The translations under genes were made by a program, and so were the position numbers. Below are positions 8,344 through 14,979 of a DNA stretch of 21,626 nucleotides, in pieces. The DNA is from K23-9 sp964460665 (lineage in GTDB: Bacteria > Planctomycetota > Planctomycetia > Pirellulales > Pirellulaceae), in assembly GCA_964460665.1 (NCBI GenBank), contig CAYWSL010000091.1:1-21626 (forward strand), written 5' to 3'. The notes beneath the pieces are model-generated. The model saw only the letters and a program-made list of their open reading frames with translations. It had not been told where the DNA came from and ran no database searches. Each line of letters begins with the position of its first letter. The stretch's first letter is position 1.

Positions 8344-10293
8344 ATGCCGCCAAACGATAGAGCTGACTTGAAAGGCAGCATCTGGCGTCGATACAGACTT
8401 GGGGCGATGGGTGTTTTCGCATTGGTGGCGATCGCCTGCTTCATCTACGTGCCGACACTTCGGTACGACATGATCTTCGATGACTTGCCGTCCATCATCG
8501 ACAACGAATCGATCCACTCACTGACGCCGTTGTTTGGTACAGAGGAAAGCTACGGGCCGCTGAAGCCGAAACCGCGAACTCCGGTTTCGGCCCGCCCGGT
8601 CGTTAGCCTCACCCTAGCACTGAACTATCACTTCAGCCAAGAAGATCCATTTGGTTATCGCCTAACGCACTTAACCTTGCACATCATCACCGCGTTGGTG
8701 CTGTGGTCGATTATCGCGACAACGCTCGGGCAATCGATTTTCAAAGGTCGGTTCGACGAGCATCGCCATTCACTGGCATGCACGGCATCGATCCTATGGA
8801 TGGTCCATCCTACCCACACCGACACGGTCGTATATTTGACTCAGCGTACTGAGTTGTTGATGGGCCTGTGCTATGCGCTGACCGTCTACGTTGCGATCCG
8901 TTTTTGGGCAAGCAAGACATGGGCTGCTCGCATTGCGTGGTGTGTGGTAGCGTTCGCCACAAGCACGTGCGGCATGCTTAGTAAAGAAATGATGGCGTCA
9001 GTGCCCGCAATGGTGCTGGTCTACGAGTGGACGTTCATTGGCGGGTCGCTAATCGCCATGCTGAAGCGATCGTGGTTGCTGCACCTCGCGTTAGTTCTTA
9101 GCTGGATTCCACTGGCACTGATCTACATCGCTGGATACAATACGCCACTGGGTGGATTCAACAACACGATTTCCGCTGGCGACTTCTGGCTAACCCAATC
9201 CAATTCTTTCTTTGTGTATTGGCGTTTGCTGTTCAAGCCTTGGCCGTTGCTACTTCACTATCACGTCCCAACGCTCACTTCGCTTTCCCAAGCTTGGCCG
9301 GGCGTGCTTGGCATGGTCGTCTATGCTGTCGTCACGATCTATTTTCTGTGGCGACGAACAGTCACGGGCTTTGCCCTGCTATGGTTCTTCGCTGTGCTAT
9401 CACCCACGTTGATCGTACCGTTGCCGCACGAAGAAATTTCGGAACGCCGCATGTACGTTCCAACCCTTGCGATGCTGCCGTATCTTTCGATCACCGCGTT
9501 CGCCGTCTTGCAAACCTGGATGAATCGAAGCAGCATGACTGACAAAAATGCCACACAATCAATCACCGCTCATCTCGGTGGCCACACTCCCGCAGTGGTT
9601 GGCATGATCGTGTTCACTGCAGTGTCAGTGATCACGGTACCGCGACTAAGCAACAAGCTGACGATTTGGTCCGAAGTACTAAAGCACGATCCAAACAATA
9701 CATTTGCCATCGCCGGCCAAGGATGCATCGAATTCAACGAAGGCGAGATCGAATCGGGGCTAGATAAAATGCAGCTCGCATTCGAGTCCGACCCTGGCTA
9801 TCCGTTCTTTCGACACGCGCTGCTGAACTCGTTGAAAAGCGTCGAAAAGAATGACCGGCTACTCTCCTGCTGCCAAGTCATGTGCGAACACTGCCCGGAC
9901 GACCCGGTGTGCACCTACAACTTGGGCCTTGCTTACGAAAAGAATGGCATGATCGATGACGCGATTCGGGAATACAAAAAAGTATGCGAACTGCACCCCA
10001 AAAACTGGGAAGCTCATAGCTCAGCTGGCACCCTTCTTGCCGAACGCAATCAACTTGCCGAAGCCATCGATCACTTTGAATCGGCAACTGAAATCAAGCC
10101 CGACTTCATGAACTGCATGAACCTAATGGGACTCTACTTGAGCACCCGTCAGAACAAAAAGGCAATGTACACGACGCGCATGCTGTTGGAAGCGGCTCGC
10201 AATGAAGACAAGCCGCCCGAAGTGATTCAGCGCATCGAGCAAAGCTTGAAACAGCTCGAAAAACAGCAACAGCGAAGGGAATCGCGTCTGTGA
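8344..10293 (+). CDS. GT-C type multi-pass membrane protein with C-terminal TPRs (TMTC-like)
   Basis: This 649-aa protein resembles TMTC O-mannosyltransferases and related bacterial GT-C/TPR proteins. After a first helix (about 20-38), the outer loop holds the acidic motif MIFDDLP (Asp46, Asp47), expected to bind the polyprenyl-phosphate sugar donor. Family-typical segments follow: RPVVSLTLALNYHF (84-97), HPTHTDTVVYL (155-165), LSKEMMASVPAMVLVYEW (212-229) and ERRMYVP (367-373). About ten to eleven membrane helices occupy residues 20-435. The last 200 residues are TPR repeats (for example YNLGLAYEKNGMIDDAIREY, 525-544), normally a substrate-docking module. It probably transfers a sugar from a lipid carrier to a surface protein or glycan. 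ATG 8344 was chosen over a TTG at 8281, which would overlap the intergenic region. It is followed 70 bp later by the FAD enzyme on the same strand, probably in one operon. Confidence 0.82.
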   Translation: MPPNDRADLKGSIWRRYRLGAMGVFALVAIACFIYVPTLRYDMIFDDLPSIIDNESIHSLTPLFGTEESYGPLKPKPRTPVSARPVVSLTLALNYHFSQEDPFGYRLTHLTLHIITALVLWSIIATTLGQSIFKGRFDEHRHSLACTASILWMVHPTHTDTVVYLTQRTELLMGLCYALTVYVAIRFWASKTWAARIAWCVVAFATSTCGMLSKEMMASVPAMVLVYEWTFIGGSLIAMLKRSWLLHLALVLSWIPLALIYIAGYNTPLGGFNNTISAGDFWLTQSNSFFVYWRLLFKPWPLLLHYHVPTLTSLSQAWPGVLGMVVYAVVTIYFLWRRTVTGFALLWFFAVLSPTLIVPLPHEEISERRMYVPTLAMLPYLSITAFAVLQTWMNRSSMTDKNATQSITAHLGGHTPAVVGMIVFTAVSVITVPRLSNKLTIWSEVLKHDPNNTFAIAGQGCIEFNEGEIESGLDKMQLAFESDPGYPFFRHALLNSLKSVEKNDRLLSCCQVMCEHCPDDPVCTYNLGLAYEKNGMIDDAIREYKKVCELHPKNWEAHSSAGTLLAERNQLAEAIDHFESATEIKPDFMNCMNLMGLYLSTRQNKKAMYTTRMLLEAARNEDKPPEVIQRIEQSLKQLEKQQQRRESRL

Positions 10294-10339
10294 TCAAATC
10301 TTTTTCTATCATGATTTCGATCCACCAAACCGTGCTCTC

Positions 10340-10363
10340 GCCCTCCGTCAACGGAGGGCTGTA
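10340..10363 (+). promoter_or_regulatory. Ribosome binding site locked in a perfect hairpin
   Basis: GCCCTCCG (10340-10347), loop TCAA (10348-10351) and CGGAGGGC (10352-10359) form an 8-bp GC-rich stem. The 3' arm contains the strong Shine-Dalgarno GGAGGG (10353-10358), 5 nt before ATG 10364. It could repress translation until melted, act as a short operator, or serve as a weak terminator of the upstream gene; no T-run follows. Confidence 0.6.
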
Positions 10364-11812
10364 ATGCGAGTCGCAGTCATTGGGGGTGGACCTGCTGGCC
10401 TGACCGCTGCGCTAGCGCTACTTCGTGGCGGCGCAGACGTGGAGGTGTTTGAATCGAGCGTTCGTGTTGGCGGACTTTCGCGCAGCCTGGACCTCTGGGG
10501 ACAGCGTGTTGATATCGGCCCGCATCGATTCTTCAGTACCAACAAACAAGTCAACGACTTCTGGCTTGGCGTCGTGGGCGAAAACTACGAAATGGTGGAC
10601 AGACTAACGCGAGTCTACTTTCGCGGTGACTTGATCGACTACCCGATTCGCCCTATTAGCGCGCTGCGACAACTGGGGATGCTTCAGGCGACACGCTGCC
10701 TACTCAGTTACTTGTGGCAAAAGCTCTCCCCAACACCATCGACTGACCACGAAGCGTCCTTTGAATCCTGGGTGACTCACCGATTCGGTCGGCGTCTATT
10801 TCTGATTTTCTTTCAATCATACAGTGAAAAACTGTGGGGCATTCCCTGCACGGAACTGAGCGCAGACTTTGCGGCCCAACGCATTCGCCAGTTCTCACTA
10901 TGGGAAGCCCTCCGCAGTGCCATCTCACCATCACGAAGCCGACAACACAAAACACTAGTCGATCGTTTCGCGTATCCAATTGGCGGAACCGGTGCGGTCT
11001 ATGACACGATCGCTGATCAAATCACATCGCTGGGCGGATCCATTCATACAAACTGCCCCGTTCACAAAATCACTCGCAACGACTCAACGATCACGGGTGT
11101 CCAACTAGCATCTGGCGAACAAAAGCGATTCGACCATGTAGTCTCAACGATGCCGCTCACGATGCTAATGCAAGGCATGGATGACGCGTCTAAAAAGATC
11201 CCAGCAGAAGTAAGCGAGTCGGCAAATCAACTCTGCTTTCGCAATACGCTGCTGGTGTACTTGCATGTCGATCACGACAACGTTTTTGACGATCAGTGGC
11301 TCTACATCCAGTCACCAGAGATCGCAGCTGGGCGCGTCACGAACTTTAAAAACTGGACGTCCGACCTTCACGGAGGATCCTCCACCAGCATCTTGGCGGT
11401 CGAACGATGGTGCAACGACGACGATTCAGAGTGGTCCGACGACGAAGCATCACTGGTTCAACGCAGTGTAAAGGAGTTGCGTCAAATCGGAATCCTATCA
11501 GACGAAACGATCCTGGACGGACACGTCATGCGAATACGCCGATCCTATCCCGTCTACAAACGCGGGTACCAAGAAAACGTTGGACGAATTGCTGACTACC
11601 TATCTGGCCTCAGCGGTATCACACCGATTGGTAGGTACGGTGCGTTCAAATACAACAATCAGGACCACAGCATCTTGATGGGCCTGTTGGCAGCGGACAA
11701 CATCCTGAACGCAGCAGGGCACAACCTGTGGGACATCAACGCGGATTTCGATCGCTACCAAGAACAATCTCTGATCACCGAATCCGGGATTGTGCCTATC
11801 GCTGAAGCGTAA
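10364..11812 (+). CDS. FAD-dependent oxidoreductase, UDP-galactopyranose mutase/protoporphyrinogen oxidase-like
   Basis: This 482-aa protein opens with the FAD-binding Rossmann motif VAVIGGGPAGLTAA (3-16), Glu30 for the adenosine ribose, and the GG motif VGGLSRS (35-41). The segments GPHRFFSTN (52-60) and SEKLWGIP (about 155-162) are typical of the group of FAD proteins related to UDP-galactopyranose mutase and to amine oxidases such as HemY. These proteins often sit beside polyprenyl-sugar and glycan genes. The C-terminal FAD contact region (GRYGAFKYNNQDHSILMGL) is intact. The length fits a full protein. The strong Shine-Dalgarno sits in a hairpin, so expression may be controlled at translation. 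With the GT-C/TPR protein upstream and the divergent methyltransferase, a role in making an unusual sugar or reducing a lipid carrier is the best inference. Protoporphyrinogen oxidase is less likely given the neighbours. Confidence 0.8.
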   Translation: MRVAVIGGGPAGLTAALALLRGGADVEVFESSVRVGGLSRSLDLWGQRVDIGPHRFFSTNKQVNDFWLGVVGENYEMVDRLTRVYFRGDLIDYPIRPISALRQLGMLQATRCLLSYLWQKLSPTPSTDHEASFESWVTHRFGRRLFLIFFQSYSEKLWGIPCTELSADFAAQRIRQFSLWEALRSAISPSRSRQHKTLVDRFAYPIGGTGAVYDTIADQITSLGGSIHTNCPVHKITRNDSTITGVQLASGEQKRFDHVVSTMPLTMLMQGMDDASKKIPAEVSESANQLCFRNTLLVYLHVDHDNVFDDQWLYIQSPEIAAGRVTNFKNWTSDLHGGSSTSILAVERWCNDDDSEWSDDEASLVQRSVKELRQIGILSDETILDGHVMRIRRSYPVYKRGYQENVGRIADYLSGLSGITPIGRYGAFKYNNQDHSILMGLLAADNILNAAGHNLWDINADFDRYQEQSLITESGIVPIAEA

Positions 11813-11975
11813 GTCGTTTACACCTTGCCCCCAGCTACTTAGATACCTTGAAAGAAAGTAGTACAACCAGAGACGTCGCGTGATAGACTGATCGTTCGTC
11901 TAGTCATAACGGTTGCCAGGTATTCTCCCTCCTCGCCGGATGATGCAGTTCTGGCCCACAATCTGTACCGAATCC

Positions 11976-13382
11976 ATGAAACGATTGCTTCTGATTTTCG
12001 CGTCGGCATTGCTCGTATTCTTATGCCTTTCGCAAGACACCACTCGTATTCTTGCCGACGAGCCCGCCAGCTGGCACGAACAATTGGAAAAGATCGATCC
12101 GTCGGCCCACGCCGTCGCGGGACAATGGCGGACGACCGCGCTAGGGCTTCGCACCGACGCCACCGCCAGCTCGCGATTGGTCGTGCCAGCCAATGTGCCA
12201 CGAGAATACGATCTGCGTGTTCAGTTCACTCGGCACACCGGGCAGCACTCGATCGCGATCTTCTTTACCAGCGGCCAAGGGCGCGCCACGTTTGAGATCG
12301 ACGCTTGGTCAAACCACCTTGCTGGAATTCAAAACATTGGCGGTCAATCGATTCAGCAAAATGCGACCAAAGCAACCGACCACGCACTCGAAAACGACCG
12401 TCGATACATAGCCGAAGTACGCGTCCGCCGCGACAACGTCAAAGTCCTATTGGGCGGCACCGAAGTAGCGACCTATCGTGGCGATGGGTCGGATCTATCC
12501 ATCATTCCGCTTTGGCAAATCCCCGCTGACGCGCAGATTGCTGTCGGCGCGTATCAATCAGAAGCCACCTTTCACAGTATTGAACTGCGCACGGTCACCA
12601 GCGAGTCCAAAACAGCTTCTGCTACTGAAGCCACGATGGCGAAAACACCACCTATCGAAGCGGCTTCGCCCTCGAAACCATCGAAAAATCAGCCCAAACG
12701 CCAAGGTGGAACGAAGCGAGTTCTGATTGTGATCGCTGATCACCACTTCTTTTATCGCGAGTACGCCGACCCACGCCGTGAACTGGAAAAGGCGGGATTC
12801 GCTGTCGAAGTCGCAGCCGGTAATCGCAACGTCTGCCACCCACATCCAAACTCGGGTCAGGGCGAAAGCGCAGGAAGCGTGCAACCCGATTTCGCACTCG
12901 CAGATGTCGATCCCAGTCGGTACGACGCCATTGTTTTCTCGGGCGGATGGGGGGCGTCGATGTATCAATTTGCTTTCCCCGGCCGATACGACAATGCCAG
13001 CTACAACGGTGACACGGCAAAGAAGACGGCGGCCAATCGGCTGATCAAGGCCTTTCATGATCAAGACAAGTACATCTGCGGCATCTGCAACGGCGTATCC
13101 GTCTTAGCTTGGTCACGGATTCACGGCAGCAGCTTGCTAACCGGCGCAACTTGCACCGCGCCGACACGTGCAGCACCAAAGGGAATCTACAACGGCCGCC
13201 GTGGCAACCCTTCCATCCGATGGCATGTCCAGCAAAACAACGGCCGCCTGGTTCCCGCCGGATCGATTGGCAACCCACGATCGCGCGCTGATGACGTGGT
13301 GGTGGATGGCAAAATCATCACAGCCGAAGACGACCACTCGGCCAGAGAAGCCGGCAGAAAACTAGCGGAACTACTACGTTAG
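11976..13382 (+). CDS. Exported DJ-1/PfpI-family protein with N-terminal jelly-roll-like domain
   Basis: This 468-aa protein starts at ATG 11976; an in-frame TTG at 11913 would bury the signal peptide. Residues 1-27 form a signal peptide (MKRLLLIFASALLVFLCLS...ILA), so it acts outside the cytoplasm. Residues about 32-207 are beta-rich with the pattern of DUF1080/concanavalin-like sugar-binding domains (strands YDLRVQF, IAIFFTSG, YIAEVRV, NVKVLLGG, IAVGAYQ). A Ser/Thr/Pro/Lys linker (208-245) leads to a DJ-1/PfpI domain (247-468) with strands KRVLIVIAD and YDAIVFSGGWG and the nucleophile elbow ICGICNGVSVLA, giving Cys371 as the reactive residue. DJ-1/PfpI members include glyoxalases, amidases and proteases, and the reaction here cannot be assigned. 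The combination suggests a secreted enzyme held near a polysaccharide. No Shine-Dalgarno is visible, and its gene is not clearly linked to its neighbours. Confidence 0.82.
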   Translation: MKRLLLIFASALLVFLCLSQDTTRILADEPASWHEQLEKIDPSAHAVAGQWRTTALGLRTDATASSRLVVPANVPREYDLRVQFTRHTGQHSIAIFFTSGQGRATFEIDAWSNHLAGIQNIGGQSIQQNATKATDHALENDRRYIAEVRVRRDNVKVLLGGTEVATYRGDGSDLSIIPLWQIPADAQIAVGAYQSEATFHSIELRTVTSESKTASATEATMAKTPPIEAASPSKPSKNQPKRQGGTKRVLIVIADHHFFYREYADPRRELEKAGFAVEVAAGNRNVCHPHPNSGQGESAGSVQPDFALADVDPSRYDAIVFSGGWGASMYQFAFPGRYDNASYNGDTAKKTAANRLIKAFHDQDKYICGICNGVSVLAWSRIHGSSLLTGATCTAPTRAAPKGIYNGRRGNPSIRWHVQQNNGRLVPAGSIGNPRSRADDVVVDGKIITAEDDHSAREAGRKLAELLR

Positions 13383-13383
13383 C

Positions 13384-13399
13384 GTCTAAAGATTTAGAC
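13384..13399 (+). terminator. Short AT-rich hairpin after the DJ-1/PfpI gene
   Basis: GTCTAA (13384-13389), loop AGAT, TTAGAC (13394-13399), starting 2 bases after the stop codon. The stem is weak and there is no T-run, so termination is uncertain. Confidence 0.25.
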
Positions 13400-13455
13400 T
13401 ACGAACAAGATTAAGAAAAGATGCCAACCCTCTCATCTCTCTTTGCGCCGCTTCT

Positions 13456-14151
13456 ATGAACGCTGACTTGCAACGTGATGGCTACACGATTCTTCCAAGC
13501 GTCATCCCTGCAGGCGACTGCGCAGCGATCAGCCGTCAGCTGATGTCCGCGATGCAGCAACGTGATGGCGACGCGATCAAAGCGGGGAAGGGCAGGGTAG
13601 TGGGGGGCCGAAACCTACTGACCGTTTGGGATGGCTGGCGCCCGATCGTGTCACAACCAACCGTAAAGAATCTGATCGCCAACCAGCTAGGCGAATCGGC
13701 CGGTTTGGTCAGAATCCTGTACTTTGACAAACCACCAGGCAAAGGCTGGGCACTCTCCCTTCACAAAGACCAAACGATTGCGGTCAAAGAGCACATCGAT
13801 CCGCCCACACCGTTCAGCAAACCGACACGCAAGGCAGGTGTTCCTCATGTTGAAGCGACCCGAGATCTGCTCCAGCGAATGCTCACTCTGCGATTGCACT
13901 TGGACCCGATGCACGATGACAACGGGCCGCTTATTGTCGTGCCAGAGTCACATAGGAAAGAAAGTGATTGCGAAATCAAAACCATTCACTGCAACGCGGG
14001 CGACATGTTCGCGATGAAACCACTTTTGTCTCATGGCAGTTTAGCCGCGGCACCCAATACGGCTGATCACAGACGAGTCGTGCACCTGGAATTGGCACCA
14101 AAAAAAAGATTGCCGGGTTCGTATCAATGGCATGATTTCATGCCGCTGTAA
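13456..14151 (+). CDS. Phytanoyl-CoA dioxygenase (PhyH)-family Fe(II)/2-oxoglutarate oxygenase
   Basis: This 231-aa protein matches PhyH-type hydroxylases, which use Fe(II), O2 and 2-oxoglutarate to hydroxylate small molecules in the cytoplasm. It opens with the family-typical DGYTILPSVIP (8-18) followed by a helix. The iron site is readable: His103 and Asp105 in SLHKDQT, and the distal His193 in LLSHGS. Arg206 or Arg207 in DHRRVVHLEL would bind the 2-oxoglutarate carboxylate. NGPLIVVPESHR (156-167) is the usual strand before the distal His. A Pro/Lys-rich insert (about 115-130) lies between the HxD motif and the core. The length is slightly shorter than typical (250-300 aa), but all active-site residues are present. 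The substrate is unknown. It is convergent with the truncated protease gene, only 21 bases away. Confidence 0.85.
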   Translation: MNADLQRDGYTILPSVIPAGDCAAISRQLMSAMQQRDGDAIKAGKGRVVGGRNLLTVWDGWRPIVSQPTVKNLIANQLGESAGLVRILYFDKPPGKGWALSLHKDQTIAVKEHIDPPTPFSKPTRKAGVPHVEATRDLLQRMLTLRLHLDPMHDDNGPLIVVPESHRKESDCEIKTIHCNAGDMFAMKPLLSHGSLAAAPNTADHRRVVHLELAPKKRLPGSYQWHDFMPL

Positions 14152-14152
14152 A

Positions 14153-14187
14153 CAGCTTGTTCAAGCTGAGCTTCAACTATTGAAGCT
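14153..14187. terminator. Two back-to-back hairpins between convergent genes
   Basis: Hairpin A is CAGCTTG (14153-14159) and CAAGCTG (14162-14168); hairpin B is AGCTTCAA (14169-14176) and TTGAAGCT (14180-14187). The outer arms can also pair with each other (ACAGCTT 14152-14158 with AAGCTGT 14183-14189). The structure fills the gap between the PhyH stop and the protease fragment, and the stop of the fragment (14173-14175) sits inside hairpin B. There is no clear T-run on either side, so it is a possible bidirectional terminator or a deletion scar. Confidence 0.4.
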
Positions 14188-14865
14188 GTCCAATGTCTTG
14201 GGTCCGAAGTAGTCGTTGTGAGGAGCAAAACTCTTGGTGAACACGGCCAGATACTGCTCGAAGAAGCTCTCCTGATCGCGATATCGATTTTTCGTACTGA
14301 TTCGGACATAACGCTTCGTCAACAACTTCACGGCTTCCTCATTCGCCCATCCGTCCGCCCGAAGCCCCAACAATTGAAACTTGATGCGTTTGCGCCAACG
14401 CTGTTTCAGTGACGCTTCGTCGGCGCAGAATTCGGTTGGCTTCAGAACATACGTTTCATCCGATAAAAACTCTTGCGGCTTGCCTAAATGTTCCTTGCCC
14501 CACTGCGTCGCCTGCATCACCCGTGCGAGATACTGACGGTGCAGTTCACGTGGAAACGAGAGATCGCCTCTAGCCGCTTGATCATCCAGATCCTCGCGAC
14601 TTTTCGTTAGGCTGCGAAGGTCTTCTTGCGTGAAGTACACCCGATCTGGATCCAGACGATCGATCATCAAATCAAAAATGCGGCGTGACAGTTCGTCGTC
14701 GACAGCATGCCCTGACAGATCATTTCGCGGCAAGATTTCAGCGACCAAACGCAGGGTCACTCGGTGCCGCTTGTTTAGATCGCTTTGATCGTCAGCGCAA
14801 AGCGAATGGCAGCACCCAACCGCGGCCGAAAACAAAACAAGAGAACGCAGAACGGCTGTCATCAT
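14173..14865 (-). CDS. Tail-specific protease (Prc/Tsp), N-terminal domain only - truncated
   Basis: This 230-aa exported protein has a signal peptide (MMTAVLRSLVLFSAAVGCCHSLCA) and then matches the helical N-terminal domain of Prc-type C-terminal processing proteases: DDELSRRIFDLMIDRLDP (56-73), VYFTQEDL, and a final APHNDYFGPKTLDSFN. In full-length Prc (about 680 aa) this last segment leads directly into the PDZ domain and the S41 Ser/Lys catalytic domain. Here a TGA follows and only 21 bases separate it from the convergent PhyH gene. No PDZ or S41 sequence is found in any frame nearby. The reading frame itself is clean, so this is either a recently truncated gene (deletion of about 450 codons) or a free-standing domain that could bind a Prc partner. 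It cannot be a protease by itself. It lies downstream of metH on the same strand. Confidence 0.75.
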   Translation of the reverse strand: MMTAVLRSLVLFSAAVGCCHSLCADDQSDLNKRHRVTLRLVAEILPRNDLSGHAVDDELSRRIFDLMIDRLDPDRVYFTQEDLRSLTKSREDLDDQAARGDLSFPRELHRQYLARVMQATQWGKEHLGKPQEFLSDETYVLKPTEFCADEASLKQRWRKRIKFQLLGLRADGWANEEAVKLLTKRYVRISTKNRYRDQESFFEQYLAVFTKSFAPHNDYFGPKTLDSFNS

Positions 14866-14903
14866 CGATCGCCTTGTCTATTGGGGTAAAATTTCATCTC
14901 GCA

Positions 14904-14922
14904 ACCACGCGCGGAGCGTGGT
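14904..14922 (-). terminator. Hairpin between metH and the protease fragment
   Basis: A perfect 7-bp stem, ACCACGC (14904-14910) and GCGTGGT (14916-14922), with a 5-base loop, lies about 45 bases after the metH stop on the minus strand. A T-rich stretch (AAATTTTACC) begins about 10 bases after the stem, too far for a classical terminator. It may partly terminate metH transcription or stabilise the mRNA end. Confidence 0.35.
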
Positions 14923-14939
14923 AACGAGGATCGGATTCG

Positions 14940-14979
14940 GCGCGTCGTCAGGATGGTCGGGGCGTCTTCAGGATGGTTC
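14940..14979. repeat. Two 20-bp near-identical tandem units across the metH stop
   Basis: Units 14940-14959 and 14960-14979 agree at 16 of 20 positions and share the exact core TCAGGATGGT (14948-14957 and 14968-14977). The stop codon of metH (TCA on the plus strand, 14968-14970) is part of the second unit. It looks like a small tandem duplication at the 3' end of the gene. Confidence 0.7.
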
